A stretch of DNA of 64,000 bases from the NCBI GenBank assembly GCA_031459765.1, contig JAVKHY010000001.1, positions 157,701 to 221,700 on the forward strand, given 5' to 3'. This document shows, piece after piece, positions 57,705-64,000 of this stretch. Source of the DNA: Armatimonadota bacterium (lineage in GTDB: Bacteria > Sysuimicrobiota > Sysuimicrobiia > Sysuimicrobiales > Kaftiobacteriaceae). How positions within the stretch are numbered: position 1 is the stretch's first letter; every line of letters starts with the position of its first letter. Both the position numbers and the translations under genes were made by a program. Below the pieces are notes generated by a model, which searched no databases, was not told the DNA's origin, and saw nothing but the letters and a program-made list of their open reading frames with translations.

Positions 57705-58238
57705 TCATCGTGCGGGAGGGGTGGCATCGGGCGCAGATCCCGCAGCGGCGGCCTTCGCCTCCTTGACCCGACGGGAGGCGGCCAGCAGGCGGGCCTCCAT
57801 GCGCTGGAGCGCCTGCTCCAGTGTGGTGCTGATCTCGTGCAGGGCTTCCAGGTCCTGGAGGCTCTCCTCGCCGGCCTGACGGAGTTCGGCGCCCAGCGTT
57901 TCGACCTGCCGGGAAAGCTCCTGGAGGTGGGTCTCAAGGCGGGCGCGCTGGGCCTGGGCGTGGGCCAGATCGGCCTGCAGGCGTGACCGGGCCGTCTCCG
58001 CCCTCTGCCGCTCTTCCTCCAGCCGCGCCTCCAGCGTAGCGAGGGCGTGATCCTTGCGGTCGAGTTCCGCGGCGACCTCGTCGCGTGCCGCCTGCAGCGC
58101 CTGTGCGGCCCGCCGGCGGGCCCGTTCCAGTGCTTCCGCCACCTCGGCGTGCACCCGGCGCGCCGCGACCAGATACCCCGCCAGCAGGCCCACGGCCAGC
58201 GCGCCTGCGGCCAGAACCATCAGGAGGATCTCCGACAT
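57705..58238 (-). CDS. membrane-anchored coiled-coil protein
   Basis: A 177-aa protein with an N-terminal membrane span (ILLMVLAAGALAVGLLAGYLVAA) and then an uninterrupted charged coiled coil from about 30 to 160 (VAEALERARRRAAQALQAARDEV, LEARLEEERQRAETARSRLQ). It is reminiscent of RmuC's N-terminal part or of YtxH-like proteins, with no nuclease domain. Convergent with the secreted-nuclease gene, 8 nt apart. Function unknown. Confidence 0.7.
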   Translation of the reverse strand: MSEILLMVLAAGALAVGLLAGYLVAARRVHAEVAEALERARRRAAQALQAARDEVAAELDRKDHALATLEARLEEERQRAETARSRLQADLAHAQAQRARLETHLQELSRQVETLGAELRQAGEESLQDLEALHEISTTLEQALQRMEARLLAASRRVKEAKAAAAGSAPDATPPAR

Positions 58239-58381
58239 CTGCTCCCCGGGATACTCCCTCTCCTGCCAATCCTGCCCTGCGGGCCCAGGGGACAGTCTCC
58301 TTCCGCTGGTGCGGGAATCGATAAACGTCTGCGGCGGCCTGGGCGTCTGATCAGGTGAAGGTTGTTTCGGGAGGTGGCCAG

Positions 58382-58798
58382 GTGATTCGTCGGATTGCGC
58401 TGTGGACTCTGGTCGTCGCCATCCTCATCACGCCGACGGCGGCGGCGCAGCAACCCTCCTCGCCGCAGTCCTCTCCGGGACCTCGGGGCTGGGCTCGCCG
58501 GTGCGCGGCGGTCCTCCCGCGGCAGACCGTGGACCCGATCGTGGCCCGCTATCGGGACCGGCTCCGCGCCGCCCGGGAGAACCTGAGACGGGAGGAGCGC
58601 GCGCTGCGTGCGCTCCTCATCGCCGAGACCTCCACCAGGGCGGCGGTGGACGCGCAGAGCCAGAAGGTGATCGACGCCCGCAACGCCCTCCTGCGGTCGC
58701 GGCTGGACATGCTGTGGGATCTCCGATCCGTCATCCCGCCGGCGGATCGGGATCTGGCCTTTCGCTGTGCCTGGGCGCTCATGATGCGCCGGCGCTAG
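58382..58798 (+). CDS. periplasmic heavy-metal-resistance/Spy-like protein
   Basis: A 138-aa exported protein: signal peptide IRRIALWTLVVAILITPTAAAQ, then two or three helices (VDPIVARYRDRLRAARENLRREERALRALL, TRAAVDAQSQKVIDARNALLRSRLDMLWDL), the layout of ZraP/CpxP/Spy-like proteins. These act as periplasmic chaperones or metal sensors. GTG 58382 with GGGAGG upstream is preferred to an earlier GTG at 58355. Function by analogy only. Confidence 0.65.
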   Translation: MIRRIALWTLVVAILITPTAAAQQPSSPQSSPGPRGWARRCAAVLPRQTVDPIVARYRDRLRAARENLRREERALRALLIAETSTRAAVDAQSQKVIDARNALLRSRLDMLWDLRSVIPPADRDLAFRCAWALMMRRR

Positions 58799-58828
58799 CC
58801 TTCGCCCCCGGGAGGCCGCCGGCGGCAG

Positions 58829-58853
58829 CCGGGCCGGGAGCACCCCGGCCCGG
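58829..58853. terminator. bidirectional terminator hairpin
   Basis: A perfect 10-bp GC stem (58829-58838 with 58844-58853, loop AGCAC) between two convergent genes. A 12-bp palindrome (58816-58827) lies beside it. No T-run. Confidence 0.6.
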
Positions 58854-58859
58854 TGTGCT

Positions 58860-59528
58860 TCACCCCCGGGGAACGATCTGTGTCTCGACCGCGGCGGCGC
58901 CGGCCAGAGTTCTCAGGTGGCCGGCGGCCGCCGCCAGATGGTCCTGCAGCCGTTCCCGCGGATAGCGCGAGGGGGCAAAGATCACCATCAGACAGCGGCG
59001 CGTCGCTTCGGTGATGGCCGTGCGGCGCGAGTCGTTGGTCGGGCTGCCGAAGGGCCCGCGGTCGTCAAACAGTGCCAGGCGACCCTCCACCTCGTACCGC
59101 CCCTTGCCGAGGGAGTCGTAGGCTTCTCCCGGCCGGCCCAGTCGGACCTCCACGTTCCCCACGATCCGGTCCAGATCGTACAGCCCGATCGGCAGGAGGA
59201 AGGCCAGCGAGCAGAGGTTGCAGGTGTCCACCAGCGAGTTGATCCGATACAGCGCCTCGCCGCGCAGCACGCGCCGCAGCAGCGCCTCAGAGGACGGCCG
59301 GAGTTTCGTCGGATCCTCACCCGTCCGCCGGTAGAGCTCGCGGGCGGGCTGCAGCTCGGCAATCTCCCCGGGGGACTTCCCGGCGAACCGCCGGCGGTAG
59401 GACTCCGCCAGCCGTTCGACCTCTGCCCACACCTCGGGCGCCTCGGCGCGCACATAGATGTCCTGCGCAAAGAGCACGCCGAGGAACAGGCGGTCCGCGA
59501 GGTCCGGCGCGATCGTGATCTCCATCAC
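58860..59528 (-). CDS. B3/B4 tRNA-binding-domain protein
   Basis: A 222-aa stand-alone version of the phenylalanyl-tRNA synthetase beta-subunit B3/B4 domain: LRPSSEALLRRVLRGEALYRINSLVDTCNLCSLAFLLPIGLYDLDRI is distinctive in its parts (PSSEALLRR, NSLVDTCNL). Such free-standing forms may edit mischarged tRNA or bind another ligand. ATG start at 59528. Divergent from the acyl-CoA synthetase gene with a 128-nt gap. Confidence 0.85.
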   Translation of the reverse strand: MMEITIAPDLADRLFLGVLFAQDIYVRAEAPEVWAEVERLAESYRRRFAGKSPGEIAELQPARELYRRTGEDPTKLRPSSEALLRRVLRGEALYRINSLVDTCNLCSLAFLLPIGLYDLDRIVGNVEVRLGRPGEAYDSLGKGRYEVEGRLALFDDRGPFGSPTNDSRRTAITEATRRCLMVIFAPSRYPRERLQDHLAAAAGHLRTLAGAAAVETQIVPRG

Positions 59529-59656
59529 TGTCTGGTTCGCCCGCCCGTGGCGCCACTCATCTCCACGGAACCGAGGCGGTGTCGGTCCGGCGGTAACGGC
59601 TTCATCCGGCCGCCGCCCGATTCCGCCGGCCGTCCCTCTCTCGCATACTTGGGGCG

Positions 59657-61756
59657 ATGGAGCCTGCGCTGCGGCCGTTCTTTGCGCCCCGGGGGATCGC
59701 CCTCATCGGCGCCTCCCGTGAACCGGGCAAGCTCGGCTTCGGGGTGGCGCAGAACCTCGTCAACAGCGGGTATCGGGGTGCCCTCCATTTCGTCAACCCC
59801 CGCGGGGGCACGCTGCTCGGCCGACCGGTGTACGAGGATGTGGCCCTGGTGCCCGACCCCGTGGACCTGGCCGTCCTGATCATCCCGGCCCCCACCGTCG
59901 CCGAGACCCTGCGCGCGTGCGGCCGGCGCGGCATCCGCGCCGCCATCATCCTCTCCGGGGGATTCCGGGAGATCGGACCCCCGGGGGAGGCGCTCGAGGC
60001 GGAGTGCCTCCGCGCGGCGCGGGAGTACGGGATGCGGCTGCTCGGGCCCAACTGTGTGGGCGTGATCGACACCCACCTGCCGCTGGATGCCACTTTTCTC
60101 TCCCCGCCGGGACCGGGCAAGGGTGACGTGGCCTTCATTTCGCACTCCGGGGCCATCTGCGCCGCGGTCACGGACTGGGCGCGGGGGCAGGGCTTCGGCC
60201 TCTCCCGTCTGATCAGCCTGGGCAACCAGCTGGATGTCACCGAAACGGATGTCCTCGGACCGGTGGGGGCCGATCCCCACACCCGCGTCATCACCCTGTA
60301 CCTGGAGGGCATCACAACGGGCCGGCGGTTCGTCCAGGCGGCGCGCGCGGTGGCGTCGGCCAAGCCGGTGATCGCGCTCAAAGTGGGCCGGTCCGCGGCG
60401 GGGCAGCGCGCCGTAGCGTCCCACACCGGGGCCCTGGCCGGACAGGAAGCCGCGTACAACGCGGCGTTCGAGCGCGCCGGCGTGATCAGGGCCGACACCT
60501 CGGAGGAGATGTTCAACTGGGCCCGGGCGCTTGCCTGGTGCCCGCTGCCCGCGGGCCGGTCCATGGCCGTGCTGACCAACGCGGGCGGGCCCGGGGTGAT
60601 CGCGGCGGATGCCCTGGAGGCCCACGGGCTGACGCTCGCCGCCCTGAACTCCGCCACCCAGGACGGCCTGCGGCGCCTGTTGCCGCCGTTCGCCAGCACC
60701 GCCAATCCGGTGGACATTCTGGCCTCGGCCACGCCCGAGCAGTACGCCGCCTCGCTGCGGCTGCTGCTCGACGATCCGGACGTCCACGGTGTGCTCGTCA
60801 TCCTGCCGCCTCCGCCGCGCGTCCCGGCCGAGGCGGTGGCCGATGCGCTCATCGCGGTTATCCGGGAGGCGACCAAACCGGTGGTCGTCGCGCTGATGGG
60901 AGAACTCGCCGTGCGGGAGGCGGCAACCCGTCTGCGCGCGGCGAGAATACCCGACTATCGGTTCCCCGAGCAGGCGGCGTCCGCGCTGGCCGCGCTCGTC
61001 CGCCGCAGGGAGATGCTGGCCCGCCCCCAGGAAGAACCGGCGCGCCCGGAGGGGCTCCGGCCGGAGCTGGTGCGCTCCCTGATCGACGCCCAGCGGGCAG
61101 AGTTTGGACCGGCCTTCGCCCAGGCACCGGCCGCACGCCTCCTGGCGGCGTACGGCATCGGTGTCGCGCCGATGGAGTTGGCCCGAACGCCGGAGGAGGC
61201 GGTGCGCATCGCGGAACACCTGGGGTTCCCGGTGGCCCTGAAGGTGGCCTCGCCCGACATCCTCCACAAATCCGACATCGGCGGTGTGGCTCTCGACGTG
61301 GCGGACCGGCGGGCGGTGGCCAGGACCTTCGACGACATCCTGGGCCGGACGCGCCAGACCCGGCCGCAGGCCCGGGTGCACGGCGTGTGCGTCCAGCCCA
61401 TGCTTCCCCGGGGTCAGGAGGTCATCGTTGGCGCGGTGCAGGATCCGCAGTTCGGACCGCTGGTCATGTTCGGATCGGGCGGGCTGGAAGTCGAATCCCT
61501 CCGCGACGTGGCCTTCGCCCTGGCCCCGCTGTCGCGGGGCGAGGCGGAGGCCCTGCTGGACCGCACCGCCGCCGGACGCCGGCTACAGGGCTTCCGGGGC
61601 TGGCCGGCGGGGGACCGCGCCGCGGTGATCGAGACGATCCTGCGGCTGGGCCAGCTGGCCGCCGACTTTTCGGAGCTGCAGGAGGTCGAGATCAACCCCC
61701 TGCTGGTCTACCCCCACGGGGTGGCGGCGGTCGATACACGCATTGTCCTCCGCTGA
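59657..61756 (+). CDS. ADP-forming acyl-CoA synthetase, fused alpha-beta
   Basis: A 699-aa enzyme making acetyl/acyl-CoA from acid, CoA and ATP (or ATP from acyl-CoA), with both subunits in one chain. N-terminal CoA-binding domain (FFAPRGIALIGASREPGKLG), a succinyl-CoA-ligase-like domain with phospho-His in VASHTGALAGQEAAYNAAF, and a C-terminal ATP-grasp domain (about 475-699; GFPVALKVASPDILHKSDIGGV, VMFGSGG). This type is common in archaea and in some bacteria that ferment or degrade fatty or amino acids. No linked operon partner. Short upstream gap contains no clear promoter. Confidence 0.92.
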   Translation: MEPALRPFFAPRGIALIGASREPGKLGFGVAQNLVNSGYRGALHFVNPRGGTLLGRPVYEDVALVPDPVDLAVLIIPAPTVAETLRACGRRGIRAAIILSGGFREIGPPGEALEAECLRAAREYGMRLLGPNCVGVIDTHLPLDATFLSPPGPGKGDVAFISHSGAICAAVTDWARGQGFGLSRLISLGNQLDVTETDVLGPVGADPHTRVITLYLEGITTGRRFVQAARAVASAKPVIALKVGRSAAGQRAVASHTGALAGQEAAYNAAFERAGVIRADTSEEMFNWARALAWCPLPAGRSMAVLTNAGGPGVIAADALEAHGLTLAALNSATQDGLRRLLPPFASTANPVDILASATPEQYAASLRLLLDDPDVHGVLVILPPPPRVPAEAVADALIAVIREATKPVVVALMGELAVREAATRLRAARIPDYRFPEQAASALAALVRRREMLARPQEEPARPEGLRPELVRSLIDAQRAEFGPAFAQAPAARLLAAYGIGVAPMELARTPEEAVRIAEHLGFPVALKVASPDILHKSDIGGVALDVADRRAVARTFDDILGRTRQTRPQARVHGVCVQPMLPRGQEVIVGAVQDPQFGPLVMFGSGGLEVESLRDVAFALAPLSRGEAEALLDRTAAGRRLQGFRGWPAGDRAAVIETILRLGQLAADFSELQEVEINPLLVYPHGVAAVDTRIVLR

Positions 61757-61875
61757 GGGTTTCCCTCGGGCCGGACGATGGCCCCGGGCGGTCGCCTCGA
61801 GGAACGGCGGCTGCCCATTGGACACGGAAGGTCTCGAGGCCGGGTGTTTGGAAGGAGAACGAGCGAGAGGGGGCG

Positions 61876-63486
61876 ATGCTGATGCGCCGAGCCATTGGGC
61901 CAACGCTGGCGGCGTTCTTGGTCCTGGCCCTGGTGGCCTTGCCGGGACCGTCCTCGGGCAGCCCCGCGGACCCCAGCACGCTGGTGGTCGGACAGAACAC
62001 CGGCATCCTCATCACCCTCGACCCGGCAGTGGTCTTCGAGGTCGAGGGGGTCGTGATCGTGGACCAGCTGTACGACAAGCTGGTCGACCTGGACATGGTG
62101 GACGGCAAGATCAAGGTTGTGCCCGAGGTGGCGGAGTCCTGGACTCTGGCCCCCGACGGCAAGACCTGGACCTTCAAGATCCGTCAGGGCATGAAGTTCC
62201 CCAGCGGCCGGGCCGTGGACGCGAACGCCGTGGTCTACTCCCTGCGCCGTGCCCTGCGTCTGAACCGACCCAGCATCTACATGTTCAACGAGCTGGGATT
62301 GACCAAGGACAATGCGGAGACGGCGGTCCGGATGCTCGACCCGTATACCGTGCAGATCGTGGTGGGGCAGTCCTTCGCGCCCGACCTGGTCCTGGCGATC
62401 CTCTCCTTTGTGGCCACGGCCGTCGTCGATCCGGGCGTGGTGGAGCAGCACATCCGCGAAGGCGAGCTGGGCTCGGACTGGCTGAAGGACCACAGCGCCG
62501 GATCCGGACCCTATCAGCTCATGCGCTGGGAGCGCAACGAAGTCGTGGACATGGTGGCGTACGCCGGCTACTGGCGGGGCATTCCGCCCGTGAAGCGGAT
62601 CGTCATCCGCGACATCCCCGAGCCGTCCGCCCAGCGCATCGCACTGGAGAAGGCGGACATCGATGTCGCATGGAACCTGTCGCCTCAGATGCGCCAGGAG
62701 ATCCGCACGGCAAAGACCCCGGGCCTGGCCATCGTCCGCGTCCCCGGTCACGGAATGGAATACATCGGGATGAATGTGAAGTACCCGCCCCTGGCCAAGG
62801 AGCAGGTGCGCGAGGCGATCCGCTACGCCATCGACTACAAGGCCATCCTCGAGGGGATCATGCGCGGCGAGGCCATCCCGCTGCAGACCTTCGTCCCCGT
62901 CGGGTACCTGGGCCACAACCCGGCGATGCCCTTCAAGCAGGACCTCAACAAGGCCAAGCAACTCCTGGCCGAGGGCGGGTATCCCAACGGGTTTGAGGTG
63001 GAGTTGGCCACCAACGCCCCTCATCCGACCCGACCTGATGTCGCACAGGTGATCCAGAACGAGCTGGCCAAGGTCGGCATCAAGGTGAAAATCACCACCT
63101 CGGCCGCGGCGACAGTCCTGGGCAAGTACCGCGAGCAGGGACTGCAGATGATCCTGTACGGCTGGGGGGTGGACTACCCCGATCCGGACGCGCTGGCCAA
63201 GCCCTTCGCCGACGGGACGATCCGGCAGCTCGCCTGGCGCAACGCCTGGATGGATCCCAAGGCCACGGACCTGACGAGGAAGGCGATGCTGGAACGCGAT
63301 CCCCGCCGACGGGTCGCGTTGTACAAGGAGCTCACGGAGCTTGTGGCGCACAAGGGGCCGTTTGCCATTCTCTACCAGATCACGAACAACTGGGTTATCC
63401 GGACCTATGTGAAGGGATTCGAGCAGGCGGCGGCCCTCGGAACCTTCCACTTCGATTACACTAAGATCAGTAAGGTTCGGCAGTAA
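61876..63486 (+). CDS. peptide-type ABC substrate-binding protein (SBP family 5)
   Basis: A 536-aa exported binding protein: signal peptide (GPTLAAFLVLALVALPGP), VVGQNTGILITLDPAVVFEVEG start, AESWTLAPDGKTWTFKIRQGMKFPSGRAVDANAVVYSL motif characteristic of the DppA/OppA family (in parts), and YGWGVDYPDPDALAKPF near the end. Binds peptides, nickel or glycosides. It heads an operon with a DppB-type permease cut by the window end. Start ATG 61876 after GAGAGGGGG; a large hairpin lies right after its stop. Confidence 0.93.
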   Translation: MLMRRAIGPTLAAFLVLALVALPGPSSGSPADPSTLVVGQNTGILITLDPAVVFEVEGVVIVDQLYDKLVDLDMVDGKIKVVPEVAESWTLAPDGKTWTFKIRQGMKFPSGRAVDANAVVYSLRRALRLNRPSIYMFNELGLTKDNAETAVRMLDPYTVQIVVGQSFAPDLVLAILSFVATAVVDPGVVEQHIREGELGSDWLKDHSAGSGPYQLMRWERNEVVDMVAYAGYWRGIPPVKRIVIRDIPEPSAQRIALEKADIDVAWNLSPQMRQEIRTAKTPGLAIVRVPGHGMEYIGMNVKYPPLAKEQVREAIRYAIDYKAILEGIMRGEAIPLQTFVPVGYLGHNPAMPFKQDLNKAKQLLAEGGYPNGFEVELATNAPHPTRPDVAQVIQNELAKVGIKVKITTSAAATVLGKYREQGLQMILYGWGVDYPDPDALAKPFADGTIRQLAWRNAWMDPKATDLTRKAMLERDPRRRVALYKELTELVAHKGPFAILYQITNNWVIRTYVKGFEQAAALGTFHFDYTKISKVRQ

Positions 63487-63498
63487 CTCCGCAGATGC

Positions 63499-63530
63499 GG
63501 CGGGGCTCCTCCCGCGGGAGGAGCCCCGCC
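63499..63530 (+). other. strong hairpin between binding-protein and permease genes
   Basis: A perfect 32-base palindrome (63499-63530), effectively a 14-bp stem with a 4-nt loop, 12 nt after the stop codon. Ten bases later the permease starts without a Shine-Dalgarno. The hairpin may both stabilise the upstream message and limit permease synthesis. Confidence 0.65.
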
Positions 63531-63540
63531 AGACTCCCCG

Positions 63541-64000
63541 ATGAACCTGGCCACCTACGTCGCCCGGCGGCTGGCGCTGATGGTGCTCGTCATCTTCGGC
63601 GTCCTGGTCATCACCTTTGTCGTCTCCCACGTCATTCCGGCCGATCCGGTCATGGCCATCCTGGGCGGGAACGCGCCCCAGGAGAAGGTGGACGCGCTGC
63701 GCCGCCAGCTGGGCTTCGACAAGCCTCTGCACCTGCAGTTCGTCGCCTACATGTGGGGCGCGGTGCGGGGGGACCTGGGCACGTCCCTGCGCACGGGCCG
63801 CCCTGTCTGGGACGACATCCAGCAGTACTTCCCCGCCACCGTGGAGCTGACCGTCACCGCCATTCTGCTGGCCATCGTCCTGGGCATCCCGTTGGGCGTC
63901 ATCTCGGCGGCCCGCAGGAATCAGGTCCACGACCACACGGCCCGGGTCTTCTCCATCGTCGGCGTCTCCATGCCGGTGTTCTGGACCGGGCTGGTCCTGA
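63541..64000 (+). CDS. peptide-type ABC permease (DppB-type), 3' truncated by the window
   Basis: The first 153 codons of an inner-membrane permease: MNLATYVARRLALMVLVIFGVLV, then SHVIPADPVMAILGG, LRRQLGFDKPLHLQFVAYM and GDLGTSLRTGRPV, the standard DppB/GsiC opening, followed by two further spans. The start codon ATG 63541 has no ribosome binding site and follows the hairpin. The rest lies beyond the window. Confidence 0.93.
   Translation, partial: MNLATYVARRLALMVLVIFGVLVITFVVSHVIPADPVMAILGGNAPQEKVDALRRQLGFDKPLHLQFVAYMWGAVRGDLGTSLRTGRPVWDDIQQYFPATVELTVTAILLAIVLGIPLGVISAARRNQVHDHTARVFSIVGVSMPVFWTGLVL

Overview
The window is GC-rich DNA with tightly packed genes: many start/stop overlaps of 1-10 nt and frequent GTG starts. 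It comes from a diderm bacterium, because it carries a TolC-type outer-membrane channel, an RND pump and a MacAB-type exporter. Three tRNA genes with encoded CCA (Val-CAC, Glu-TTC, Lys-TTT) have recognisable sigma-70-type promoters, and at least one gene looks leaderless (TATAAT directly before ATG). The content (aromatic hydroxylation, several aldehyde dehydrogenases, ABC importers for sugars, branched-chain-amino-acid-like and peptide-like substrates, ADP-forming acyl-CoA synthetase) suggests an aerobic or facultative heterotroph scavenging organic solutes. An uncultivated high-GC lineage (for example Sysuimicrobiota/CSP1-3, Armatimonadota or Rokubacteria-like) is an inference only; no marker gene here settles the taxonomy.

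Layout. 1-6.2 kb: a threonine/serine dehydratase, then a minus-strand operon of a methylmalonate-semialdehyde-type dehydrogenase, two sugar-ABC permeases and a Tat-exported binding protein. 6.2-9.75 kb: a compositionally different accessory stretch on the 3' side of tRNA-Val, holding a WD40 remnant and three genes with nuclease folds (PD-(D/E)XK protein plus a small partner, secreted SNase, DUF2130). 9.8-14.1 kb: uracil-DNA glycosylase, glycosyltransferase, DUF488 and DUF4383 proteins, tRNA-Glu, PNPOx-fold protein. 14.1-26.8 kb: a long minus-strand export cluster, TolC-MacA-MacB ATPase-MacB permease, a small membrane protein, an atypical SDR, a hydrolase, then an RND adaptor and RND pump translationally coupled to 4-hydroxybenzoate 3-monooxygenase. 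26.8-34.2 kb: Lon-family protease, threonine synthase, Tat-exported cyclase, a leaderless zinc-ribbon gene, a KGSADH-like aldehyde dehydrogenase and a PPOX protein.

34.28-36.95 kb: a class I cyclic-di-GMP riboswitch followed by a hairpin that buries the Shine-Dalgarno sequence, controlling four co-oriented genes for uncharacterised exported or membrane proteins. I regard this as the most notable system in the window. 37-39.4 kb: an aldehyde dehydrogenase, an ArsR-like gene that has lost its helix-turn-helix but keeps a palindrome over its start codon, its SRPBCC partner and tRNA-Lys. 39.4-46 kb: an IclR regulator behind a 35-bp palindrome, a RidA-like protein and a LivJ-LivH-LivM/LivG fusion-LivF importer.

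46-64 kb: an MreB homologue, a dienelactone-hydrolase-fold protein lacking its nucleophile and catalytic histidine, an adenylate-cyclase/STAND ATPase/TPR protein, a broken membrane gene, adenosine-specific kinase, an S9 peptidase, a LigB/MEMO-type protein, an EamA transporter, a secreted endonuclease/phosphatase-fold enzyme, small envelope proteins, a B3/B4-domain protein, ADP-forming acyl-CoA synthetase and the start of a peptide-ABC operon cut by the window end. In all three ABC importer operons a strong hairpin directly follows the binding-protein gene.
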